Counted from the stretch's first letter, positions 1 through 8,003 are shown. The stretch: 36,525 nucleotides of DNA from Palsa-661 sp035535015 (GCA_035535015.1 DATLQU010000063.1:1-36525), one strand, 5' to 3'. Notes: generated by a model from the letters alone, not told the origin. Numbers and translations are program-made.

Positions 1-215
1 TTCCCGTCGCCCATCATTCCGGGTGGCAATCGGGGTCCGGGATTGGGCCCCTGGCAGTTACCTGCCTGGCGTCATGTAGGGCGGATGGTATTCGCGGTGT
101 GCTTCCGCAGGGTGGATCCCGGACCCAACAGTCGGGGGGTAGCTTGCTGGATTCGGCTAACCGGCAGAGCTGCTACTCGATTCTCAGCACCTCGCAATAT
201 CAGTTCTTCTGCTGC
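1..215. other. Left edge, no gene recognised
   Basis: No reading frame here looks like a real protein on either strand. It lies downstream of the integrase and, if that integrase belongs to an integrated element, would be inside the element. Confidence 0.4.
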
Positions 216-1136
216 TCACAACCGGTCGGCGGGACTGTGGCGCGGGTGGGCAGCGAGAGCCCGCTCGGCCGCCGTGTAACGGCCATACCGGGCCAGCATG
301 TCCCTGCTCGACCAGCCGGCGAGGTGCATCAAGTCGCCCTCTGAGCCTCCGTCGGCGAGCCAGGCTGCTGCAAACGAATGGCGGAACTGGTGCGGGTGAA
401 CCTGCTCGACACCCGCTTGCCGGCATCGGCGGCGAAGCATCTGGGCAATCCCGCTGGGTGTCATCTGACCCTGAGCGCCCAGCCACCAGCCCTGCGATTC
501 TGCGAGCGGATGTTTGGCTCGCTCCCGCTGGTACCGGTTGAGTGCTGTCGCGGCCTTATCCCCGTACCGCGCGGATCGCCCCTTGTTTCCCTTGCCGGTG
601 ACGTGGAGGACACGGTTTGCCGTGTCCACGTCCTCGACCAGCAGGTCGGCCATCTCCGACAGCCGCAAGCCCGCGTCGTAGAATATGAGAATCAGCGCCG
701 AGTCTCGTCGGTCGTCGAAGTTCGCATGGCTGCAAGCCTTCAGCAGCGCTCGGACGACATCGACGGAGACCACGGGCACCTCAACCTCCCCGGTGTAGGG
801 AGCCTTGACATTGGCCATGGGGTTGGCCGGGATCTCCTGCTCGGAAATGAGCCAGTTGAAGAAGACCTTCAGGGTCCTGTGGCGAAGCGCGGCGGTATTC
901 GGCTTGAACCGCGTCAGTTGGTCGGCCTGGTACGCCTCGATGTGCTCGCGCCGGAGTTCCGCTACGTCGCCTGGGTGCCCGAGCGACACAAGGAAAGCGC
1001 CGAAGCTGTCCCGCACGGTGTCGACGTAGGACCGGATCGTCTTCGGCGACTTGTTGGCCGCCCTCAACGACAGCTCCCAGCCGTCGACGAGAAGCCAGAG
1101 GTCCCCCGGCTTGTTTTCGATCAGTGCCAGACCCAC
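216..1136 (-). CDS. Tyrosine recombinase/integrase (XerC/D-like)
   Basis: This 306-residue protein is a site-specific recombinase that cuts and rejoins DNA through a phosphotyrosine. An N-terminal SAM-like core-binding domain covers about residues 12-105 and the catalytic domain about 120-300. The catalytic set is visible: R158 in AGLRLSE, K182 in the beta-hairpin GKGNKG, the box HPHQFRHSF (H249, R252), W275 in HLAGWSS in place of the usual second His, and a Tyr in LARYGRY (Y284 most likely). It starts with GTG at 1136, preceded by GGAGG six bases upstream, unlike the leaderless host genes nearby. Its 5' end is about 85 bp from the 3' end of tRNA-Arg, which suggests an integrated element extending left. 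It could also be a solitary XerC-like recombinase; no excisionase or partner is visible. Confidence 0.9.
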   Translation of the reverse strand: MGLALIENKPGDLWLLVDGWELSLRAANKSPKTIRSYVDTVRDSFGAFLVSLGHPGDVAELRREHIEAYQADQLTRFKPNTAALRHRTLKVFFNWLISEQEIPANPMANVKAPYTGEVEVPVVSVDVVRALLKACSHANFDDRRDSALILIFYDAGLRLSEMADLLVEDVDTANRVLHVTGKGNKGRSARYGDKAATALNRYQRERAKHPLAESQGWWLGAQGQMTPSGIAQMLRRRCRQAGVEQVHPHQFRHSFAAAWLADGGSEGDLMHLAGWSSRDMLARYGRYTAAERALAAHPRHSPADRL

Positions 1137-1222
1137 CCGCCCACCTCCGCTCCGAGTAAGACGCTATCGGTGCGGTGTGCCATTGCGGTGGACCCCTGGA
1201 TCCGAGCATTCTCCCAGTTCAG

Positions 1223-1296
1223 CGCGCTTGGAGGGACTCGAACCCCCAACCTTCTGATCCGTAGTCAGATGCTCTATCCAATTGAGCTACAAGCGC
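1223..1296 (-). tRNA. tRNA-Arg (anticodon ACG)
   Basis: The reverse strand folds as a cloverleaf. The acceptor stem is GCGCTTG paired with CAAGCGC, the D arm starts AGCTCAATTGGATAGAGC, the anticodon loop is CTACGGA (ACG) on a TCTGA/TCAGA stem, and the T loop is TTCGAGT. Position 34 A would be converted to inosine. CCA is not encoded. The 3' end faces the integrase gene, so this gene is a candidate attachment site. Confidence 0.95.
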
Positions 1297-1408
1297 TGGG
1301 TGATGCCGTCTCCTCCCGATGACCAGTGGGGTTCACGGCGGAGCCGGCGTCAGCCGCCGATCCTATCCGCCCGCCGCGGTGGCCTCTCCTCGACCGGCTG
1401 GCGGCCGC

Positions 1409-2287
1409 TCATGTCTCCGGGGACAGACCGATCGGGTTGATCGTCGGGATCAGACCCAGTTCAGCGATCCGGGACGCCATCGGCTTCAACAGCGACCGCA
1501 GTCGCTCCGTTTCCGCGTCACCGAGCCGGTCCCAGGGTTCCATGGCCATGCGGTCTGTCGCGTCCTCGATCCGCCGCCGGCCGGCCGCCCCGGCCGGCGT
1601 CAATTTCCCGGGGTCGGCCGCGTCCAACCAACCCCGTGCCACCATGGCGCTCTCGGCATCGTCCCACTCGTCATCGGTCCAACCCCGAGCGGGCTGCAGT
1701 ACGGAGCGGGTGACGGCGCCCGTGGCCACGAACGAGATGTGGGCCTCGCAGCCGTCGAGACCGGCGTCGACGAGAGCGGCCACGTGCCCGTCACCGCGAT
1801 GTTCCCGGAGGATCGTCGTCGCCTGCCACAGCACGAGCAGGGGATCACTCGGCCAGGCCAGCGCCGCGTTCGCGGCCGCCAGGGGACGCCCGACGACGGT
1901 GACGGCCTCGGCCGCTCTCCGGGCGATCCCGGCGGCGTCAGCGACATCCGACGAGGACGTCTCTGCTCCAAAGATCCGACCGAGAGCCCGGTCGACACCG
2001 GCCAGGCGCGCCTCGAGGACGGTGGCCGGTGAGGCGAATCCCCAGGCGTCGGGGAGGGCCCGGGCGGCCATTTTGGGGGCGAAGTTGTAGAACGTCGCCG
2101 TCGCCACCGCCGGTTGCACGGCCCCCATGGGGGCGCTCCGACCGGCGAAGTACCCCATCCAGAATCCCTTCAGCCCGCAGGCACGGAACTCCTCGTCGCA
2201 CTCGGGTGCGAAATACGTCACCGCGTGCAGCGGATCGAACACCCGCCACATCCGTCTGGCCGTCGCCGGGCTGCTCATCCACCCCAT
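1409..2287 (-). CDS. SCO6745-family protein
   Basis: This protein of about 292 residues belongs to the actinobacterial SCO6745 family, recognised from the conserved opening ARRMWRVFDPLHAVTYF, the block GFWMGYFAGR, and the central REHRGDGHVAALVDAGLDG followed by ARGWTDDEWD. The C-terminal third (GWTDDEWDDAESAMVARGWL followed by LTPAG) looks like a winged-helix segment, although the family has no firmly known function. The frame stays open to 2404, but that would overlap the upstream phzF-like gene. Starts at 2287 or at 2278, the latter just after GGGGTGG, fit better. It lies 7 bp downstream of the phzF-like gene and is probably cotranscribed with it. Confidence 0.75.
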   Translation of the reverse strand: MGWMSSPATARRMWRVFDPLHAVTYFAPECDEEFRACGLKGFWMGYFAGRSAPMGAVQPAVATATFYNFAPKMAARALPDAWGFASPATVLEARLAGVDRALGRIFGAETSSSDVADAAGIARRAAEAVTVVGRPLAAANAALAWPSDPLLVLWQATTILREHRGDGHVAALVDAGLDGCEAHISFVATGAVTRSVLQPARGWTDDEWDDAESAMVARGWLDAADPGKLTPAGAAGRRRIEDATDRMAMEPWDRLGDAETERLRSLLKPMASRIAELGLIPTINPIGLSPET

Positions 2288-2294
2288 GTTCGCA

Positions 2295-3068
2295 TCAGAC
2301 GAGCATCTGCACATTGGAAACGGTGACCGCCCGGCCCCCGAGAACGACCCGGTCGCCCGCCAACCGCATTCTGATGATGCCCCCACGAGCCGACGCCTGT
2401 TCACCCACCAACTCGGCCCGGCCCAGACGATCGGCCCAGAACGGCGACAGCGTGCAGTGCGCCGATCCGGTCACCGGGTCCTCGGCGATCCCGACGGACG
2501 GGGCGAAGACACGGCTCACACAGTCGATCCCCGGTCGATCGCCCCCGGCGGTGACGATCACACACCGCATGCCCAGGTCGGCCATGGCCCCCAGTTGCCT
2601 GGCCGTGGGTTCGAAGCTCCGCACGGCGGCGGCATCACCCAGCTCGACCAGCAGGTCGGTCCGGGCTCGACCACTCCACCGGACACCCGGTATGTCGAGC
2701 GTGGCCGGTTGATCCGTGGCCACCGGAGGATCAGCCGGGAAGTCCATCTCGATCCAGCCGTCACTTCCGGCCGTGCAGCTGAGGACGCCGCTGCGAGTAT
2801 GGAAGCGCGCCGTCCCACCGAGCACATGAGCCGTGGCCAGCGTGGCGTGTCCGCACAGGTCGACCTCGACCGACGGGGTGAACCACCTCAGGTCGTAGGT
2901 TCCGTCGGCCCGGCCGACGGCAAAGGCCGTCTCCGAGAGGTTCATCTCCCGGGCGATCGACTGCATCTCCGCGTCGTCCGGGAAATTCTCCACCACGGCC
3001 ACCGCCGCCGGATTCCCGGCGAAGGGACGGTCGGTGAAGGAGTCCACCACTGTCAGTTCGTACGCCAC
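2295..3068 (-). CDS. PhzF-family isomerase/epimerase
   Basis: This 257-residue protein has the diaminopimelate-epimerase-like fold of the PhzF family, which does trans-2,3-dihydro-3-hydroxyanthranilate isomerisation in phenazine producers and mostly unknown isomerisations elsewhere. Seen directly: DSFTDRPFAGNPAAV near the N terminus, NLSETAF with the presumed catalytic Glu (E46), LCGHATLATAHVL (the duplicated-fold GH motif), and GIAEDPVTGSAHC toward the C terminus. Length is normal for the family. No other phenazine genes are present, so phenazine synthesis is not implied. The GTG start is preceded by TAAAGT six bases upstream, which points to a leaderless transcript shared with the downstream SCO6745-family gene. 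Confidence 0.88.
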   Translation of the reverse strand: MAYELTVVDSFTDRPFAGNPAAVAVVENFPDDAEMQSIAREMNLSETAFAVGRADGTYDLRWFTPSVEVDLCGHATLATAHVLGGTARFHTRSGVLSCTAGSDGWIEMDFPADPPVATDQPATLDIPGVRWSGRARTDLLVELGDAAAVRSFEPTARQLGAMADLGMRCVIVTAGGDRPGIDCVSRVFAPSVGIAEDPVTGSAHCTLSPFWADRLGRAELVGEQASARGGIIRMRLAGDRVVLGGRAVTVSNVQMLV

Positions 3069-3074
3069 ACCTCG

Positions 3075-3080
3075 ACTTTA
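3075..3080 (-). promoter_or_regulatory. Putative leaderless -10 box of the phzF-like gene
   Basis: TAAAGT (minus strand) ends 6 nt before the GTG start, so transcription would begin at or next to the start codon. It matches the TANNNT pattern seen at nine other starts here. Confidence 0.5.
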
Positions 3081-3157
3081 CGATCCGCTCCGTCGGGTCT
3101 TGAACGGCCCACCGTCGGCCGCCCGATCCGCCCCTGGGACCGGATCTGACGGAGCGT

Positions 3158-3163
3158 TAGACT
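3158..3163 (+). promoter_or_regulatory. Putative leaderless -10 box of the DUF35/thiolase operon
   Basis: TAGACT ends 6 nt before the ATG at 3170, and no Shine-Dalgarno sequence is present. It would drive the DUF35, thiolase-like, hydratase and bio genes. Confidence 0.55.
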
Positions 3164-3169
3164 TGCCCG

Positions 3170-3634
3170 ATGGCCCCCACCAAGAGTGCGATCCCCGCCG
3201 TCGACGGCTGGTTCACCACGCAGGGTTCGCCCACCCTCCTGGGCAGCCGCTGCCGGACCTGCGGGACCTACGCCTTTCCCCGCGAGACCTACTACTGCCG
3301 GAACCCCGAATGTGACGGCATGGAATTCGACGAGGTCCCCTTGAGCCGGCGCGGTCGGATCTGGTCCTACACCGACGCCCGCTACCAACCGCCGCCTCCC
3401 TACCGGCCGGCGGACCCCTACGTCCCCTTCTGCATCGCCGCCGTCGAACTCAGCGCCGAGAAGATGGTGGTCATGGGTCAGGTCATCCCCGGGGTGGGCG
3501 TCGACGATCTCTCCATCGGCACCGAAGTCGAGCTCGTCATCGACGTCCTCTACGAAGACGACGACCATCAGTACCTGGTCTGGAAATGGCGCCCCCTGGC
3601 GTCCGCCGATCACCCCGGAGACGCTCATGGCTGA
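3170..3634 (+). CDS. Zn-ribbon/OB-fold (DUF35) acyl-CoA-associated protein
   Basis: This 154-residue protein has an N-terminal rubredoxin-like zinc ribbon with ligands C28, C31, C43 and C48, followed by an OB-fold domain of DUF35 (about residues 60-145). Proteins of this type usually form a complex with a thiolase-like partner encoded next door. In the mycobacterial Ltp2-ChsH2 system the DUF35 domain is part of an aldolase that shortens sterol side chains. Here the next gene overlaps by 8 bp and is exactly such a thiolase-like protein, so a two-subunit enzyme is likely. The substrate cannot be read from sequence. Confidence 0.85.
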   Translation: MAPTKSAIPAVDGWFTTQGSPTLLGSRCRTCGTYAFPRETYYCRNPECDGMEFDEVPLSRRGRIWSYTDARYQPPPPYRPADPYVPFCIAAVELSAEKMVVMGQVIPGVGVDDLSIGTEVELVIDVLYEDDDHQYLVWKWRPLASADHPGDAHG

Positions 3635-4829
3635 CGACAAGAAGGTGGCCGTCCTCGGTGTCGGCATGCACCCCTGGGGGAAGTGGGGTCGCAACTTCGT
3701 CGAATACGGCCTCACCGCCGCCCGCGCCGCGCTGGCCGACGCCGGACTCGCCTGGACCGACGTCCAGTTCGTCTCGGGGGCCGACACCATCCGCAACGGC
3801 TATCCCGGCTACGTGGCCGGGGCCACCTTCGCCGGGGCCCTGGGCTGGACCGGCGCCCGGGTGGCCAGCTCCTATGCCGCCTGCGCCTCGGGAGCCACCG
3901 CCGTCGCCGCCGCCCGGGCCCAGATCCTGGCCGGCTTGTGCGACGTCGCCCTCGTGGTGGGGGCCGACACCACGCCCAAAGGTTTCTTCGCCCCCGTGGG
4001 CGGGGACCGCAAGGACGATCCCGACTGGCTCCGCTTCCACCTCATGGGAGCGACGAACCCCACCTACTTCGCCCTCTACGCCCGTCGACGCATGGAGCTC
4101 TTCGGTGCCACCGAGCACGACTTCGCCCAGGTGAAGGTCAAGAACGCCCGCCACGGTCTGGCCAACCCCAACGCCCGCTACCGGGGCGAAGTCACCACCG
4201 ACGAGGTCCTCGCCTCACCGATGGTGGCAGACCCGCTGCGCCTCCTGGAGATCTGTGCCACCTCCGACGGGGGTGCCGCCCTGGTTCTCACCAGCACCGA
4301 ATTCGCCCGTCGTCACGCCGGGCCCGCCGGCCTCGTCACCATCCCGGCCGTCTCCACCGTCACCCCCCGCTTCCCCCAGACCGTCATCGAGATGCCGAAC
4401 TTCTCCACCGACTCGGCCATCGCCGTCGAAACGGGACCGGGTACGGGCTTTCGCCGCTCCATCGCCCACGCCGCCTACGAGGAGGCCGGCATCTCGCCCG
4501 AGGACGTCGACCTGGCCGAGGTCTACGATCTCTCCTGCGCCCTCGAGCTCGACTGGTACGAGGACATCGGCCTCTGCAAGGAAGGCGAGGCGGAGCGACT
4601 TCTCCGCGACGGCGACACCGCCGTGGGCGGTCGGATCCCCGTCAACCCGAGCGGCGGTCTCTCCTGCTTCGGCGAGGCCATCCCGGCCCAGGCCATCGCC
4701 CAGGTCTGCGAGCTCGTCTGGCAGCTCCGCGGTCAGGCCGAGGGTCGCCAGGTCGAGGGGGCGCGCGTCGGAGTCACCGCCAACCAGGGACTCTTCGGTC
4801 ACGGTTCCAGCGTCATCGTCACCAAGTAG
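3627..4829 (+). CDS. Thiolase-like lipid-transfer protein (SCP-x/Ltp type)
   Basis: This 400-residue thiolase-fold protein keeps the nucleophile region SSYAACASGATAV (C86), but lacks other canonical thiolase residues. The usual GHP histidine motif reads NPSGGLSCFGEAIPA, with Glu350 where His is expected. The C-terminal CxGGGxG loop reads NQGLFGHGS, without the second catalytic Cys. This is typical of lipid-transfer/SCP-x-like proteins paired with DUF35 subunits, which include retro-aldolases as well as enzymes of unknown activity. Its start overlaps the DUF35 gene by 8 bp and a hydratase gene follows 22 bp later, so an acyl-CoA chain-shortening role is a fair inference. Start codon ATG. Confidence 0.85.
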   Translation: MADDKKVAVLGVGMHPWGKWGRNFVEYGLTAARAALADAGLAWTDVQFVSGADTIRNGYPGYVAGATFAGALGWTGARVASSYAACASGATAVAAARAQILAGLCDVALVVGADTTPKGFFAPVGGDRKDDPDWLRFHLMGATNPTYFALYARRRMELFGATEHDFAQVKVKNARHGLANPNARYRGEVTTDEVLASPMVADPLRLLEICATSDGGAALVLTSTEFARRHAGPAGLVTIPAVSTVTPRFPQTVIEMPNFSTDSAIAVETGPGTGFRRSIAHAAYEEAGISPEDVDLAEVYDLSCALELDWYEDIGLCKEGEAERLLRDGDTAVGGRIPVNPSGGLSCFGEAIPAQAIAQVCELVWQLRGQAEGRQVEGARVGVTANQGLFGHGSSVIVTK

Positions 4830-4851
4830 CCGAACTCGCCGAGCACCTTCC

Positions 4852-5646
4852 ATGTCCGACGTCGTTCTCCTCGAGGTTTTCGACCGGGTCGCCACCGTCA
4901 CCCTCAACCGCCCCGAGGCCCGCAATGCCATGTCGGCCGAGCTCGTCGACCGCCTCCGGCAACTCGTCGGTGAAGCCGACACCCGTGACGACGTCGACGT
5001 CCTCATTCTCACCGGTGCCGATCCCGCCTTCTGCGCCGGCCTCGACTTGAAGGAGCTGGGGGAAGACGGCGGCATCTTGAAGCGCCGGCCCGGTGAGCCG
5101 GAATCGAGGGCGGTCTCGCGCCGGGGACGCGGCACCACCCTGCCCACCACCAAGCCCATCATCGGAGCCGTCAACGGTGTGGCCGTCACCGGTGGCCTCG
5201 AGCTGGCCCTCAACTGCGACCTCCTGGTGGCGTCGGAACGGGCCCGCTTCGCCGACACCCACGCCCGTGTGGGCGTCCATCCCCTCTGGGGTCTCACCGT
5301 CCTTCTCCCCCAGGCCGTCGGCATCCGACGCGCCCGGGAGATGTCGGCCACCGGCAACTTCGTCGACGCCCGCCTGGCCCTCGACTGGGGCCTGGTCAAC
5401 CACGTCGTTCCCCATGACGACCTGCTCCCCCTGGCCCGCCGCCTGGCCGCCGACATCGTCTCCTCCGACCAACGCGCCGTCCGCGCCATCCTGGCCACCT
5501 ACGAAGAAGCCAGTCGCGTCTCCGGTGCAGAGGCCTGGGATGTCGAGGCCAGCGCCGCCGCGGTCTTCCAGCGCGGTGGTGTCGACCCCGCCGACATCGA
5601 ACGTCGTCGGCGCGGTGTCGTCGACCGGGGCCGCGCCCAGGTCTGA
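4852..5646 (+). CDS. Enoyl-CoA hydratase/isomerase-family protein
   Basis: This 264-residue crotonase-fold protein has the oxyanion-hole segments DPAFCAGLDLKEL (residues 57-69) and GVAVTGGLELALNCDLL (109-125). Aligned by eye with rat crotonase, the second catalytic Glu is kept (E163 in AREMSATG), but the first is replaced by His137 in FADTHARVG, so straightforward hydration is uncertain; isomerase or hydrolase chemistry is possible. The frame is open far upstream inside the thiolase gene, but the ATG at 4852 gives a standard N terminus and family length. It sits in the same operon as the DUF35 and thiolase-like genes. Confidence 0.85.
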   Translation: MSDVVLLEVFDRVATVTLNRPEARNAMSAELVDRLRQLVGEADTRDDVDVLILTGADPAFCAGLDLKELGEDGGILKRRPGEPESRAVSRRGRGTTLPTTKPIIGAVNGVAVTGGLELALNCDLLVASERARFADTHARVGVHPLWGLTVLLPQAVGIRRAREMSATGNFVDARLALDWGLVNHVVPHDDLLPLARRLAADIVSSDQRAVRAILATYEEASRVSGAEAWDVEASAAAVFQRGGVDPADIERRRRGVVDRGRAQV

Positions 5647-5651
5647 CGGCC

Positions 5652-5892
5652 ATGACCTCCTGACCCCGGACAGCCAGAGACGACACCGACGACTGGATCG
5701 CCCGCGATGCGGCCGTCGTCTGGCACGGCTTCACCCAGATGTCCACCTACCCGGACAACACCCCCGTCGTCGTCGACCACGCCGAAGGCCGTGAGCTCGT
5801 CGACACCGCCGGTCGTCTCTACCTCGACGCCATCTCGTCTCTCTGGGTCACCACCCTCGGCCACCGGGTACCGGAACTGAACGAGGCCCTGC
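5652..5892 (+). pseudogene. bioA: bioA 5' fragment (DAPA aminotransferase), truncated
   Basis: About 80 codons match the N terminus of adenosylmethionine-8-amino-7-oxononanoate aminotransferase: DDWIARDAAVVWHGFTQMS, then DTAGRLYLDAISSLW and LGHRVPELNEALR. An ATG at 5652 is in frame but is followed by TGA at 5661, so even this fragment is interrupted at codon 4. An internal ATG (5739) could restart. Homology ends at about 5892, where sequence matching the C-terminal half of BioF begins in another frame. The remaining 350 or so codons, including the PLP lysine, are missing. Confidence 0.8.
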
Positions 5893-6363
5893 GCCGTCCT
5901 CCAACCGGACCTCGCTCCCGACCTTCTCGACCTGGACATCCTCCGGGTGGGCACCCTGTCGAAGACCCTGGGCGCCCTGGGCGGCTTCGTGGCCGGCCCC
6001 CGCCCCTTCATCGAACTGCTCGAGAACCAGGCCCGCTCCTATATCTTCACCACCGCCCTCACCCCGCCGGACCCGGCGGCCGCCCTGGCCGCCCTCCGGC
6101 TCCTCACCACCGCCGAAGGCGCCGCCCTAAAGGCCCGCCTGGCCCCCGGCCACCCCAGTCCCATCATCCCCATCGTCCTCGGATCCGACGAACGGGCCCT
6201 GGCGGCGTCGGCCGCCCTGCGCGCCCGCGGCGTCTGGGTCCCGGCCATCCGGCCTCCCACCGTGCCACCGGGCACGGCTCGCCTCCGCGTCACCCTTTCG
6301 GCCGCCCACACCGAGGACCATGTCTCGTTGCTCCTCGACGCGCTGGCCGACATCGGGCCGTGA
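5893..6363 (+). pseudogene. bioF: bioF 3' fragment (8-amino-7-oxononanoate synthase), truncated
   Basis: About 156 codons correspond to the C-terminal 40% of BioF, which makes KAPA from pimeloyl thioester and alanine. Visible are ILRVGTLSKTLGALGGFV with the PLP-binding Lys, SYIFTTALTPP, PSPIIPIVLG, and VPAIRPPTVPPGTARLR followed by TLSAAHT. The N-terminal 200 or more residues are absent and the fragment joins directly to bioA 5' sequence. The only start in this frame is GTG 5947, inside the lysine loop, so no functional synthase can be made. The stop overlaps the bioD start by 4 bp. Confidence 0.85.
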
Positions 6364-7007
6364 GGGCCGACCGCCCGCCGGTCGTCGTCCTCGTGTCCGG
6401 CACGGCCACCGATGTGGGCAAGACCTGGCTGGCCGCCCGGTTGCTCGAGGCCTGGCGGGCCGCCGGCCTCTCGGTGGCGGCCCGGAAACCGGCCCAGTCC
6501 TTCGCCCCCGGATCCGCACCCACCGATGCCGAGGTCCTGGGGGCGGCCAGCGGCGAGGACCCGGCTACCGTCTGCCTGCCGGCGCGTTCGTATCCGATCC
6601 CTCTCGCCCCGCCCATGGCCGCCGCCGCCCTCGGCCTTCCGGGCCCGACCATCGCACAGTTCATGACCGAGCTCACCTGGCCCGATCCGGCGGTCGACGT
6701 CGGTCTGCCCGAGACCGCCGGTGGTGTCCGCTCCCCCCAAGCCGACGACGGCGACGTCCTCGACATCATCTCGGCCCTCGTCCCCGACGCCGTCGTCCTG
6801 GTGGCCGACGCCGGCCTCGGCACCCTCAACGCCGTCCGCCTGAGCCTCGCTGCCCTCACCGACGAGTGGTGCACCGGCCGGCCCACCCTCGTCCCCGTCG
6901 TCGTCCTGAACCGCTACGACGGTTTCTCCGTGGTCACTTCGACAGAACGCGAACTCGCCGCCCTGGCCGAACGCCTGGTGGCGACGGTCCCCGGGCTCAC
7001 CCGCTAG
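6360..7007 (+). CDS. bioD: Dethiobiotin synthetase
   Basis: This 215-residue protein closes the ureido ring of biotin by ATP-dependent carboxylation of diaminopelargonate. It has the P loop SGTATDVGKTWLA (equivalent to GTDTEVGKT), the KP motif in AARKPAQSF, and ETAGGVRSP in the position of EGAGG. Length is close to the usual 220-230. The GTG start at 6360 overlaps the bioF stop as GTGA, the spacing of a translationally coupled bioAFD operon. The gene looks intact, but its substrate is the product of BioA and that gene is destroyed just upstream, so bioD is either a relic or served by an aminotransferase elsewhere. The frame is also open back to 5739. Confidence 0.85.
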   Translation: MRADRPPVVVLVSGTATDVGKTWLAARLLEAWRAAGLSVAARKPAQSFAPGSAPTDAEVLGAASGEDPATVCLPARSYPIPLAPPMAAAALGLPGPTIAQFMTELTWPDPAVDVGLPETAGGVRSPQADDGDVLDIISALVPDAVVLVADAGLGTLNAVRLSLAALTDEWCTGRPTLVPVVVLNRYDGFSVVTSTERELAALAERLVATVPGLTR

Positions 7008-7029
7008 CCGACCGCCCGCATCGGGCCCG

Positions 7030-7989
7030 CTACGACGGAGGCCCCGGAGCCACGAGAACGATCTTCCCGAGCTTCCCCCCGGTGGCGAAGTGCGCATACG
7101 CCTCGTCGGCCCGATCCATCGGGAACGTCGCCTCCACCGGAACACGGATCCGACCCGAGGCGAGATGGGGCAGCACGTGCGCGTCCACGGCACCGGCCAC
7201 CGACGCCTTCTCGAGCACCGACCGGGCCCGCAGGGTGGAGGCGCTGATCCGCGCCCGTCGGTGCATCAGGACCATCAGATCGAGCTCGGCCCGTCCTCCT
7301 CCGCCACCCACACCGATCACCACGATCCGCCCGCCGACCGCCATGGCGTTCAGCACACCGGGCAGACTCGACCCCCCCACCAGCTCCAGCGCCACATCGA
7401 ACGGCCCCATCGCCAGCGCCTCCTCGGGCGCCACGGCCGCCGCCGCCCCCAGAGCCACGACCGCCGCCCGCCGCTCGGCCGACCGCACCGACGCCACCAC
7501 CGTGGCCCCGGCCGTGGCCGCCAACTGCACCCCCGCCGTCCCCACCCCGCCGGCGGCGGCCGTCACCAGCACCCGCTCGCCCATGGCCAACCCGCACTGG
7601 CTGAACAGCGCGTCGTACGCCGTCGAGAACACCTCGGGGAAGCCTCCCGCCTCCTCCCAGGGCAGGCCATCGGGCACGGCCAGGGCGCACCGCTCGTCGA
7701 CGGCCGCCATCTCGGCCTGCCCGCCTCCTCCCACCACGGCCATCACCCGGTCCCCGATGCCGAATCGCGACGTCCTGGCCCCGACCGCCACCACCTCTCC
7801 GGCCAACTCGAGTCCGGGGATGTCGGCCGGCACCCCGGCCGGCGCCGGGTAGAGACCGAGCTGCTGTAGCCGATCGGCGGCGTTCAGCCCGGCGGCCCGC
7901 ACGGCCACCACGATCTCGTGGTCGCCGGCGACGGGATCAGCCTGTTGTTTCCACTGAAGCCCCCCGTCGACAATCGTCACCGCCCACAT
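7030..7989 (-). CDS. Zinc-free MDR oxidoreductase (NADPH:quinone reductase-like)
   Basis: This 319-residue member of the medium-chain dehydrogenase/reductase superfamily is of quinone-oxidoreductase type. The GroES-like domain carries VRAAGLNAADRLQQLGLYP and PGLELAGEVVAVG, and the Rossmann dinucleotide-binding motif is AAAGGVGTAG (residues 144-153). The zinc-binding residues of alcohol dehydrogenases are absent. It probably reduces quinones or activated enones with NADPH; the substrate is unknown. It is the last of three minus-strand genes (glucokinase, LapA-like, this one), with its own probable leaderless start: TACCCT lies 8 nt before the ATG. Confidence 0.88.
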   Translation of the reverse strand: MWAVTIVDGGLQWKQQADPVAGDHEIVVAVRAAGLNAADRLQQLGLYPAPAGVPADIPGLELAGEVVAVGARTSRFGIGDRVMAVVGGGGQAEMAAVDERCALAVPDGLPWEEAGGFPEVFSTAYDALFSQCGLAMGERVLVTAAAGGVGTAGVQLAATAGATVVASVRSAERRAAVVALGAAAAVAPEEALAMGPFDVALELVGGSSLPGVLNAMAVGGRIVVIGVGGGGGRAELDLMVLMHRRARISASTLRARSVLEKASVAGAVDAHVLPHLASGRIRVPVEATFPMDRADEAYAHFATGGKLGKIVLVAPGPPS

Positions 7990-7997
7990 GGAGCCGC

Positions 7998-8003
7998 AGG
8001 GTA
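7998..8003 (-). promoter_or_regulatory. Putative leaderless -10 box of the quinone reductase gene
   Basis: TACCCT on the minus strand ends 8 nt upstream of the ATG at 7989. Confidence 0.45.

Noticed and set aside
3683..5050. Long Arg/Pro/His-rich open frame overlapping the thiolase-like gene
   Set aside because: It is the +1 shadow of a very GC-rich gene; the composition is not protein-like and the overlapping frame has clear thiolase-family motifs.
5947..6363. Independent short BioF-like protein from GTG 5947
   Set aside because: It would begin inside the PLP-lysine loop and lack the rest of the active site, so it is treated as part of the bioF fragment.
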